Shown here: positions 47,490 to 58,166 of the stretch, one piece after another
Layout: every line of letters starts with the position of its first letter
Numbering within the stretch: position 1 is the first letter of the stretch
Origin: Lamellibrachia satsuma
Taxonomy: Eukaryota > Annelida > Polychaeta > Sabellida > Siboglinidae
Assembly (NCBI GenBank): GCA_033239005.1
Contig: BSQZ01000033.1
Span: forward strand, 4,179,501-4,243,500
DNA length: 64,000 nucleotides
Direction of reading: 5' to 3'
Notes under the pieces: generated by a model
Databases searched by the model: none
What the model saw: only the letters and a program-made list of their open reading frames with translations
What the model was told of the DNA's origin: nothing
Made by a program: the position numbers and the translations under genes

Positions 47490-47650
47490 TTTTTTCTAGC
47501 TACCCTAGATCTCTTGTTTTGATGACGTAGATCACAGATTCTCCATTCACCGCGTTTTCGAAATTTCTGAATCCGACGACGGGAAGACTTCCAAAAGTTT
47601 TCACGTGAATTTGGGTGTTTGTTTGCTCATCAAAATCGCTTCACCCAAAG
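47490..47650 (+). other. Exon-like block with strong donor (possible 5' exon)
   Basis: Sequence ending CACCCAAAG followed by GTGAGTAC (47651) is a consensus 5' splice site. A downstream consensus acceptor (TTCTCTTTCTCAG) lies at about 48318-48330. The block could be a 5' untranslated exon; no transcript evidence is available. Confidence 0.3.
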
Positions 47651-48221
47651 GTGAGTACAATATCTTACAGAGCTATGATAATATTATTCCTTCATTAGTT
47701 TTCTGTATTTCATGAACTCTTCACATTGTTCGAACGATTCCCAAGTGATCTACCTGTATTTGGATGTGTAGAAATTGATGTCAACATTGGAAATGCCCAA
47801 GCTGGCAGAATTTTACGTCAGATTCATTGTCCATTTGAACCTACTAAATTTTATCGAATGTCACTACAAATGGTTCTGATTGTTAGATTTATTTCTTATC
47901 AAGTTATTCGTGGTGCAATTTAGGCATTTTTTTTACTTTATAACGCCAATTATTGAATATTTTGAAAGCTACCTCCTTGGGCCAAAATAGATTCAGTCGG
48001 TGTAATGTAGGTCACGTGACTGATTTCCGGCAATCTGATTGGCTGATACTGGATGGTTACAAAACAAATGCCACGTGCTTCATATGTTGAGATGCTGTCA
48101 TCATGAAAATGTGTTGTTTTCAGTGGTTATTTCACACTTAATTGTGTACTTTAATCATGTAATAAAATTTACCTTGACATTCTCAAAGAATTAATGTATC
48201 TATTTTTGAAGTGTCTGTTGT

Positions 48222-48909
48222 TTGTTAAGAATTGTTCGGGTGATTAAATTTTTTACTGGTAAGGCAGACTGGGCTATGATTTCTTTTGCCATCCCATTTG
48301 TGATTTTAAATTTGCATTTCTCTTTCTCAGGGTTGTTTGTCCATCAACGTGAAGAAGAAATAGTTGGTTTTGCCAACGAGGGGAGGTGCTGCTCAGCAGT
48401 ACTTGATGGATACCTACAGCCCCATCCCTAGCCAAGATCTGAAGATGGGCCATGTTTTTCTTCTCTTGATGGAACAGAAAAAATCCGTTGCAAGGACTAT
48501 TCGTGCTGTCAGCGAAATATTTCCATACATTATCTGTCCAAACAACATGAAGACTGTCTTGAACAATCTGAATTCATTTAAACATCTTGGTCGAGAAAAG
48601 GAATGTAGGACTTCATCCAACGCTGTAGTGAACATTTCACCATGTTCACTGCTATCTTAGAGACTGAACATGAACAAAGTGAGGTAACTGCTGCTGATAA
48701 CAGCATTCCGATGGATGTTGACAGTGATCTCTTATCAACATCAGTGGCTGTTCCACAGACATGGAACCTGGAAAAGGAAAGGAAATGTGATTCCATACGT
48801 TGTGAGTTACTGGGACAGTGGTGAAACCTATGACGATGCAGTGGATTACACAATTTCTAAGTATGAACTGGGAGCAGACATTATCTGTGAGGATTTGGTG
48901 TTGTGTTAG
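48222..48909 (+). pseudogene. Unidentified frameshifted coding-like region
   Basis: After a plausible acceptor at 48330, coding-like pieces follow in alternating frames: LFVHQREEEIVGFANEGR; then GGAAQQYLMDTYSPIPSQDL and VARTIRAVSEIFPYIICP (48364-48660); then AILETEHEQSEVTAADNSIP and QTWNLEKERK (48642-48785); and finally GNVIPYVVSYWDSGETYDDA followed by ISKYELGADIICEDLVLC and TAG at 48907. Joining needs at least two frame changes without obvious splice sites, so it looks like a decayed gene or transposon ORF. I do not recognise the family. Confidence 0.35.
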
Positions 48910-48997
48910 AACTGTCATTCATTATTGTGTAAATATATATGACTGAACTTTCAACTAGACTTGAGCCTAAATCTGCCATCATATCAATTCATAATCA

Positions 48998-49125
48998 TGG
49001 ACTACTTACCAGATTTGTTATTGGATGGATGTCACTTGGATTTACTGCTTGCTGCCATAGGCCTACACCTGACCAAGACAGTTAATTTGGAGAAGGGTAT
49101 ATTTTACTGGCTTCAGGGTTAAGCT
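48998..49125 (+). other. Short open frame, identity unknown
   Basis: ATG at 48998 opens MDYLPDLLLDGCHLDLLLAA and continues to TAA near 49123. It follows the frameshifted region and could be part of the same decayed unit or chance. Confidence 0.15.
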
Positions 49126-49590
49126 GCAAGAACCAATTCAAGATTACATGGAATATACCATCAGGAGGCAAAGGAATGTTGGTCATAACTGAACACGGGT
49201 AAATTTTTAACGTTGTTAAAAATTATTAAATATTTTTTTTTCTATTTCAGAATACTGTGGTCTTCTTTGTCTTTTAATAAGTTTTCTAATGATACCAACC
49301 TTTTGGATGTAGGACAACTCTAAAGAAAATTATGGCTGTTTATCTGGATCCCCAAATTATGACAGAAAGGGGTCACAGGTCACATTTCGTTATCTATTGG
49401 TTTTCATTAAGACAATGACCAAAAAGTGGGTTAATTTTGGGCATATAAAATAATCATAACTTTCTTGATGTTTGCCATATAAGAGAGATATTTGTGTCAT
49501 TGGAAAAGTCTCTGCAAGACCTTTCCAATGACACCACTCATATTTCCATCCCTTAACTTTGATTTTTTTTGTCACATACCTACATAGTTT
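49126..49590. other. No feature recognised
   Basis: Non-coding by eye. Confidence 0.35.
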
Positions 49591-49594
49591 AGAG

Positions 49595-50100
49595 ATTAGC
49601 AGATTTAACAAGATTGCCATCCAAGGCAAATGCCCAGATGACAAGTAAACAAGGAAGCCATTGGCTTATTGAGAGTCCAACATTTAAAATCTATGTGTAA
49701 TTTAGAGATTAGCAGATTTAATTTAGAGATTAGCAGATTTAACAAGATTGCCATCCAAGGCAAATGCCCAGATGACAAGTAAACAAGGAAGTCATTGGCT
49801 TATTGAGAGTCCAACATTTTAAATCTATGTGTAATCCGCCCTTTTGAGATATGTGTCAACCTTGTTTTTAAACATATTCACGCTGCTAGCAGTTACACAA
49901 TCTGTAGATAACGTGTTCCATTAATTGATTGTGAGAACAAGTACTTCCAGATATCCAATCTTCACTGATTCTTTACTAATGTTCCCTCATGTCTTCTAGT
50001 TCTATTATCTTTCTTGGGTGAGAAAAAAATAATTCTATAAATATTTTCATACCCATTCAATATCTTTAAAATCTTCTTGACCCACACAGATGGATTGTTT
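49595..50100 (-). mobile_element. Two older CR1 3' ends, tandemly duplicated
   Basis: The tail block AGATTTAACAAGATTGCCAT ... GGCTTATTGAGAGTCCAACA occurs at 49602 and again at 49738, about 136 bp apart and nearly identical to each other. Both share CCAAGGCAAATGCCCAGATG, unlike the other copies, so they arose by local duplication. The second extends into the CR1 C-terminal region up to about 50100. Confidence 0.75.
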
Positions 50101-50171
50101 GGCCCACTTCACTGAAATCCACGTCTGTATTGAATTCAGGTACGATCATTTCGGCTAGTAGTGGAATCATT

Positions 50172-51296
50172 TCAAGATTTAACAAGATTGCCATCCCAAA
50201 CAACAAGTTCCAGATGGCAAGTGGACAAGGAAGCCATTGGCTTATCGAGAGTCCAACAATTTTCTCATCTATGTGTAGCCCGCTCTTATCAAATATCTGT
50301 CAATTGTATTTTTAAACATATTCACAGTACTAGCATTAACACAATCATCTGGCAGTTTGTTCCATTCATTTATCACTCTCTGTGAGAAAGAGTACTTTCT
50401 CATGTCCAACCTACACTGCTCCTTAACTAATGCTGCTTTGTGTCCTCTTGTTCTACTGCCTTCTTTAAGTTTGAAGAACATATTTCTATCAACATCCTCA
50501 TAACCATTCACTATTTTAAACACTTCTATTTGGTCTCCTCTTAGTCTCCTGGTCTTTAGTGTTGTCAAACCACATTGTAATAAGCGACTTTCGTAACTAA
50601 GGTCTCTCAATTCTGGAATAATTTTAGTTGCTCTTCGTTGTATTCTTTCTAGCATGTCTATGTCCTTTTTACGATACGGCCTCCATGCCTGAATACAATA
50701 TTCCAAATGTGGTCTAACTATTGCTTTGTACAGGGGTACAATTAGCTGTTTCTCCTTATACATGATAGTTCTCCTAATTAGTCGTACAATTGGATTTCCT
50801 TTCGAAACAGCAATCCCACATTGCTCTGAAACTTTCATGTCAGCACTAAATGTTACTCCTAAGTCCTTTTTCTTGTGTGGTTCTATCTAGTACAGCATCC
50901 CCAATTTTTTATTCTTTGTCCATGTTTCCGTGTCCTATGTGTATACGTTTACACTTCCCAAAATTGAATAACATTTGCCATTTTTCTGATAATTTAACTA
51001 ATTTATTTAGATCATCCTGTAAACTTTATTTATCTATATCATTAGTAACCTTTCTGAATACTTTTGTGTCATCTGCAAATTTGAGTACTTTGCTAGATAT
51101 GTCATCTTCCAAATCATTTATATATATTAAAAACAGTATAGGGCCTAATATTGATCCCTGTGGTACCCCACTCAGAACAGATTTCCAGTTTGAAATCTTA
51201 CCATCATTTACTATTACTCTCTGTCTTCTGTGTGTAAGCCACTTTTCTGTCCAGTTGATTACATCATTACCTATACCATGGGCTTTTAGTTTTTAA
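50172..51296 (-). mobile_element. 5'-truncated CR1 copy, 1.1 kb
   Basis: Minus strand. Codons from the RT fingers-palm region (GVPQGS box near 51160, FADDTK box near 51080 with changes) to the ORF2 C-terminus (50838-50269, open for 189 codons) and the 3' tail. A frameshift lies near 50865. Closely related to the copy at 18592-21548. Confidence 0.85.
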
Positions 51297-51330
51297 ATTT
51301 CGGCCCATAGTACATCATGTGAATTATGCT

Positions 51331-51332
<2 letters not shown>

Positions 51333-51400
<68 letters not shown>

Positions 51401-51402
51401 CT
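51333..51402. repeat. (TA)n(TG)n microsatellite
   Basis: About 21 TA then 12 TG units, followed by TGCTCACACA. Confidence 0.95.
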
Positions 51403-51878
51403 CACACACTAATATATCTAATAACATTTATATAATTATTTTGGAGGAATATCTATAAATAACCGAAAGTGCTTAAATTAAATAATGATTAAAAAATTAG
51501 TATTGAAAGAGAATGTCTATGATTGAAGAAATAAGTTCTAACAAAATTATGTATGTAGACGAGTCAACAACACAATATTTGCTCATCCATTTAAGTTCTT
51601 TATTGACATGAGTATGCCGCATAATTAACATATCCAAAAACAAACTAACCCAGTAAACAGAGAAACAGACTATTCCATGTACATGGTAGTATCATGCTAC
51701 TTAATATATACAATAGCATGGATATTTCCTGTTACAATCTTACAACAATGAAAGAAATACTAGTTATCAGCTGTTAATCGAATATCACTACCTCTATAGA
51801 TAATACAACACTAGGCTGGTGCTGCCAGTGGTCATTTGGCTACCCGTTTGAGCCAGCATCAACATGGTGGCAACTGAG
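51403..51878. other. No feature recognised
   Basis: AT-rich unique sequence. Confidence 0.4.
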
Positions 51879-51879
51879 G

Positions 51880-54800
51880 TATACGATGGGGGATATAATA
51901 CCGGGGTATACGTTGGGGGATATACAACTGGGGTATACGATGGGGGATAGACAACTGGGGTATACGATGGGGGATATGCAACTGGGGTATACGATGGGGA
52001 TAGACAACTGGGGCATATGATGGGGGATATACACCTGGGGTATACGATGGGGATAGACAGCTGGGGTATATAATGGGGATGTACAACTGGGGTATACGAT
52101 GGGGGATATACTACTGGGGTATATGATGGGGCTATACGATGGGGGATATACAACTGGGGTATACGATGGGGCTATACGATGGCGATATACAACTGGGGTA
52201 TATGATGGGGATATACAACTGGGGTATACGATGGCGATATACAACTGGGGTATACGATGGGGGATATACAACTGGGGTATATGATGGGGATATACAACTG
52301 GGGTATACGATGGGGAAATACAACTGGGGTATATGATGGGGATATACAACTGGGGTATATGATGGGGGATATACAACTGGGCTTTACGATGGGGATATGC
52401 AACTGGGGTATACGATGGGGGATATACAACTGTGGTATACGATGGGGGATATACAACTGGGTATATGATGTGGGATATACAACTGGGGTATACGATGGGG
52501 GATATACAACTGGGGTATACGATGGGGGATATACAACTGGGCTATACAATGGGGGATATACAACTGGGTATATGATGTGGGATATACAACTGGGCTATAC
52601 AATGGGGGATATACAACTGGGGTATATGATGGGGATATACAACTGGGCTATACGATGGGGGATATACAACTGGGCTATACAATGGGGGATATACAACTGG
52701 GGTATATGATGGGGATATACAACTGGGCTATACGATGGGGATGTACAACTGGGGTATACGATGGCGATATACAACTGGGGTATACGATGGCGATATACAA
52801 CTGGGATATATGATGGCGATGTACAACTGGGATATATGATGACGATATACAACTGGGGTATATGATGGCGATATACAACTGGGGTATATGATGGAGATAT
52901 ACAACAGGGCTATACGATGGGGGATATACAACTGGGGTATACGATGGTGATATACAACTGGGTATATGATGTGGGATATACAACTGGGGTATACGATGGG
53001 GATATACAACTGGGTATATGATGTGGGATATACAACTGGGGTATATGATGGGGATATACAACTGGGGTATACGATGGGGATATACAACTGGGTATATGAT
53101 GTGGGATATACAACTGGGTATACGATGTGGGATATACAACTGGGGTATATGATGGGGATATACAACTGGGGTATACGATGTGGGATATACAACTGGGTAT
53201 ATGATGGCGATATACAACTGGGGTATACGATGGCGATATACAACTGGGGTATATGATGGGGATATACAACTGGGGTATATGATGGGGATATACAACTGGG
53301 GTATATGATGGCGATATACAACTGGGGTATATGATGGCGATATACAACTGGGGTATATGATGGGGATATACAACTGGGCTATATGATGGGGGATATACAA
53401 CTGGGTATACGATGGGGAATATATAACTGGGGTATATGATGGCGATATACAACTGGGGTATATGATGGGGATATATAACTGGGGTATATGATGGCGATAT
53501 ACAACTGGGGTATATGATGGGGATATACAACTGGGCTGTATGATGGGGGATATACAACTGGGTATACGATGGGGAATATACAACTGGGGTATACGATGGC
53601 GATATACAACTGGGGTATATGATGGCGATATACAACTGGGGTATATGATGGCGATATACAACTGGGGTATATGATGGCGATATACAACTGGGCTATACGA
53701 TGGGGGATATACAACTGGGGTATATGATGGCGATATATAACTGGGGTATATGATGGGGATATACAACTGGGCTATACAATGGGGGATATACAACTGGGGT
53801 ATACGATGGGGATATACAACTGGGGTATACGATGGCGATATACAACTGGGCTATACGATGGGGGATATACAACTGGGGTATATGATGGGGATATACAACT
53901 GGGGTATATGATGGGGATATACAACTGGGCTATACGATGGGGGATATACAACTGGGTATACAATGGGGAATATACAACTGGGGTATACGATGGGGGATAT
54001 ACAACTGGGGTATACGGTGGGGGATATACAACTGGGGTATCCAATGGGGGATATACAACTGGGGTATCCGATGGGGGATATACAACTGGGGTATACGATG
54101 GGGATATACAACTGGGGTATATGGTGGGGGATATACAACTGGGGTATTCGATGGGGGATATACAACTGGGGTATCCGATGGGGGATATACAACTGGGGTA
54201 TACGATGGCGATATACAACTGGGGTATACGATGGCGATATACAACTGGGGTGCATGATGGGGATATACAACTGGGGTATATGATGGGGATATACAACTGG
54301 GGTATACGATGGCGATATACAAATGGGGTATACGATGGGGATATACAACTGGGGTATACGATGGCGATATACAACTGGGGTATATGATGGGAATATACAA
54401 CTGGGTTATATGATGGCGATATACAAATGGGGTATACGATGGGGATATACAACTGGGATATACAACTGGGGTATACGGTGGGGGATATACAACTGGGGTA
54501 TACGATGGGGGATATACAACTGTGGTATACGATGGGGATATACAACTGGGGTATACGATGGGGATGTACAACTGGGGTATATGATGGGGATAAACAACTG
54601 GGGTATATGATAGGGATATACAACTGGGGTATACGATGGGGATATACAACTGGGGTATATGATGGGGATAAACAACTGGGGTATATGATAGGGATATACA
54701 ACTGGGGTATACGATGGGGATATACAACTGGGGTATACGATGGGGGATATACAACTGGGGTATATGATGGGGATATACAACTGGGGTATACGATGGGGGA

Positions 54801-55410
54801 TATACAACTGGGGTATATGATGGGGATATACAACTGGGGTATATGATAGGGATATACAACTGGGGTATATGATGGGGATATACAACTGGGGTATACGATG
54901 GGGGATATACAACTGGGGTATACGATGGGGATATACAACTGGGGTATACGATGGGGATATACAACTGGGGTATACGATGGGGATATACAACTGGGGTATA
55001 TGATGGGGATAAACAACTGGGGTATATGATAGGGATATACAACTGGGGTATACGATGGGGATATGCAACTGTGGTATACGATGGGGATATACAACTGGGT
55101 ATACGATGGGGATATACAACTGGGGTATATGATGGGGATAAACAACTGGGGTATATGATAGGGATATACAACTGGGTATACGATGGGGATTTACAACTGG
55201 GGTATACGATGGGGGATATACAACTGGGGTATACGATGGGGATATACAACTGGGGTATACGATGGGGGATATACAACTGGGGTATATGATGGGGATATAC
55301 AACTGGGGTATATGATGGGGATAAACAACTGGGGTATACGAATGGGATATACAACTGGGGTATATGATGGGGATATACAACTGGGGTATACGATGGGGAT
55401 ATACAACCGA
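51880..55410. repeat. 26/27 bp minisatellite, about 130 units
   Basis: Unit GGGGTATACGATGGGGGATA + TACAACT (27 bp) with a 26 bp form lacking one G. Variants are TATACGAT/TATATGAT, GGGGG/GGGG/GGCG and GGGCTATAC. A 27 bp unit gives a nine-residue period (VYPPSYTPV on the minus strand), but the mix with 26 bp units makes translation change register every few units. Subtype blocks are regional: GGCGATATAC dominates 52750-53900 and GGGGATAAACAAC dominates 54590-55340. Confidence 0.97.
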
Positions 55411-56500
55411 GGGACCACAGGAAATGTTTACATTAATAAAATAACAAAATCCATTTAAGCAGGATAAACATTAAAGTTGCCACCTCAGCTTGATTTTTTT
55501 GCTAGTCTTATTTCGAATAAATTTTGCAAAAAAACAAACCTACCTTGTATCCACTGCAGCATGCTAGCTCGTTTGTGCAACTTTTATATGTAGTTTTTGT
55601 GAAGTCATCAAACAAACTATTATGTTACTTAATGCTTGTTCTAGCATTATGTGAAGTGAAAATCAAAATGCTGAAAAATCACGATTTTTACCCTTGGTGA
55701 GATTTTGTAACTTTGTGATTGTCGAGAGAATTAACGTCACGCCCATGATCGGCATTGACTCGCACAATGTGTTTACCATTTTGGATATTCACTATTTTGA
55801 TCCTTACCATATCTAATGACTGAAGTAAATTCTTTCAATGAGTTAAAAAATATATACATTTTATTATTAAACAGACTGCGTACATTACTTGCAGGATTTG
55901 CGATGGGCTGAACCATTTGAGGAAGCAGCTTTAGCCTAGCAAAGTAATTAAAGTGTAGTTATTAAAATTAAACAAACGCACCTTGTTTCGGAATGACACT
56001 AGCTCAGACAATGATTTAAATTGCTGTCATCTGGTGACCAGTAACATTATCAGTGTCCAGTAATGTCCTTAATGGCTTACATATAAATAAATAAAAAAAA
56101 TATTTTGCCAAATGAAGTGGATGATATATTTAAATGTAAATAAAAAACAACATGACTAATGTCGTCAAATTTTAAATTAGTTTTTGTATCTTATATTTTG
56201 AAAGCTATTTCATTTGTATATATATTATTTGTACATAATTATTTTGTATTATGTTTATGTTTAGTAACAAAATTAATTCTTCACACAACTGTATGGTTCT
56301 AAATTAATTGGAATGTTTTAGACTATTTGTTCGAAAAAAACTAATAATTTAGCGTATAACATTTCCCACTTAGGATACATAAGTCGCAAATAGTTATCAT
56401 TTTAAATCGTTCAAATTATCAAAATATCAAACATAATATGATCCTTGGAGTCCATTTCCCAATTAGAATACATGAGTTGAAAGTCGATCAAATTAATTTA
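55411..56500. other. Mostly AT-rich; one weak exon-like block
   Basis: At 55893 TTACTTGCAG is followed by an open frame DLRWAEPFEEAALA and TAG. It could be a short terminal exon but is too short to support. Nothing else is recognised. Confidence 0.25.
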
Positions 56501-56504
56501 TGCA

Positions 56505-56795
56505 ATCTGTAGATCATTTGTTCCATTCATTTATTGTCCTCTGTGAGAACGGATACTTTCTAATATCTAATCTACATCAATGTTGTCCTTCACTAACGTT
56601 ACTTTGTGTTTTCTAGTTCTTGTATCTTTCTTAAATGAGAGAAAAATATTTCTATCACTATTTTCATACCCATTCAATGTTTTAAAAACTCAAGTTTGAT
56701 CTCCTCTTAACCTCCTTGTCTCTAAGGTTTGTTAAACCATGCTCTATTAGTCTATGGTCTCAGTTCTGGAATTATTTTAGTTGCTATGGAAATAA
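56505..56795 (-). mobile_element. Old CR1 fragment
   Basis: TTGTTCCATTCATTTATTGT, CTCTGTGAGAACGGATACTT, ATTTCTATCACTATTTTCAT and GATCTCCTCTTAACCTCCTT parallel the CR1 C-terminal region at 18780-19060, with many substitutions and small gaps. No 3' tail. Confidence 0.75.
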
Positions 56796-57729
56796 GAATA
56801 TTTAATGTGTAGGAAGAGTTTTTAAAATAGTAAAGTAAGAGATGTGCACTGCAGATATTGCCGATTGTTCTTCAGCAGCTGAGGGAGAATGGAGGTCGTG
56901 CAAGTGATGTGTCACATAGCGGCCAATGTATGTAACACATCAGATAATAATTTAGTTAGTTACTTTATGCGTCTATGCTATATGTATGATGCAGTCTTCA
57001 CCTGCATTACATTCTGGCATTCATACATGCCAACACCGTATTACTCGTACAAAAAAATGACCAGCATTTGTAATTTATATTTGCAATCTATCATATTCAT
57101 GGTAACATCATAGGTCATCTAGTCTACACGGAGAACATTGAGTTGACTCACAAATATAATATAATCCATGCTTCCATTCTCCCGGACGAATGTGTGTGGA
57201 CCCTTCAGACTCCTTATACAGCCCTTGGTAAAGGACTCCCTACTTTAGAAGATGACAACTCCAGTGTTAAACTGGCCGAATTCAATGTGTGTGTGCTGCC
57301 ATCTTGAATCAGCTCTAGGCTGTACTGAGTGGTCATAGTCGATTTGGTTTGTTCGAAAATACCCATGAGCATGGTGCAACAGTGCTGCTTCCATATTTCA
57401 GTAGTAACTAAAAAACTAATCCATGCTTCAAACGGAGGCACTTGCTTCTGATTGGAGTCCAGTCCACAGTGTGTTGCCATTCTTATAGCCTTTCTTGTTC
57501 ATAGTGGGCATAGCAGCTCTAGGGAATGATTCGAGAACCGAATTATTTTGGCAAGCACATAATATTTGTTGAAAAAGTACAGCCTCAGATTTGAGCAGAC
57601 TGGCTCCTACTAATTTCCCTTGAAGATCTGTCTGTATTATTATTGCCCTGTAATCCATTGCTAAAATGTATCTATTAAATCTCTGCAGGTTACAGTTTTC
57701 TTTATGTTTTGTTTTCATTTGTTTGGCAG
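56796..57729. other. No supported gene
   Basis: Minus-strand ORFs of 88 and 106 codons (57214-57748) have no recognised motif. The acceptor for the 57730 exon lies at its right edge. Confidence 0.35.
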
Positions 57730-57909
57730 ATTGTACTGATCCTGCCACTGCATGTGTTGTATAAACACCATCAGCCTCTACATCTAGATCCAGCCATCAA
57801 GTTCCTCTTCCGTCTCGCCTGGCTCGCTCGCATCCAAATCCCAGTCACTGTGGCTGCAGCCATGTTCATTTTTGATGTTCGTTTTGAGATCAACATGGAT
57901 GATGACTGA
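57730..57909 (+). CDS. Probable last exon of an unidentified membrane protein
   Basis: A strong acceptor (TTTCATTTGTTTGGCAG, ending 57729) opens a 59-codon frame: IVLILPLHVLYKHHQPLHLD, then a hydrophobic, basic-flanked segment FLFRLAWLARIQIPVTVAAA, and an acidic end FEINMDDD before TGA at 57907. Composition is unlike the repeats around it. Two hydrophobic stretches suggest membrane association, with a cytosolic acidic C-terminus. I cannot name the protein. Upstream exons were not found and may lie beyond the minisatellite at 51.9-55.4 kb. The next gene begins about 250 bp downstream on the same strand. Confidence 0.5.
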   Translation: MVLILPLHVLYKHHQPLHLDPAIKFLFRLAWLARIQIPVTVAAAMFIFDVRFEINMDDD

Positions 57910-58166
57910 GATGCCAGCTCAGTTTCTGTCAAACAGGAACAGCAAAACTAAGACATTACATTTTGGAGTGATTACTTTTTTAGTGCAAATATATGTTAAA
58001 TAATATGTAGACATTTTGAAAATAGTCACAGTTGGCTGTAAACTAAAATGACAGGAACCTTTGATGGTGGACACAGTATCAAGTTTTTTTTGTAAACTAA
58101 CATGGCAGGAACTTTTGCTGTTGGACACAATATCAAGTTTGACTAGGTTTGTATGTCCTGTTTTAG

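Noticed and set aside
51794..55418. VYPPSYTPV / YNWGIRWGY ORFs up to 474 codons, as a possible Tyr-Pro-rich structural protein
   Set aside because: The 26/27 bp unit mix changes register repeatedly, both strands are open, and no start, stop or splice context is conserved.
55893..55945. Mini-exon DLRWAEPFEEAALA after TTACTTGCAG
   Set aside because: Too short to distinguish from chance; no upstream exon seen. Recorded only as a note in the region entry.
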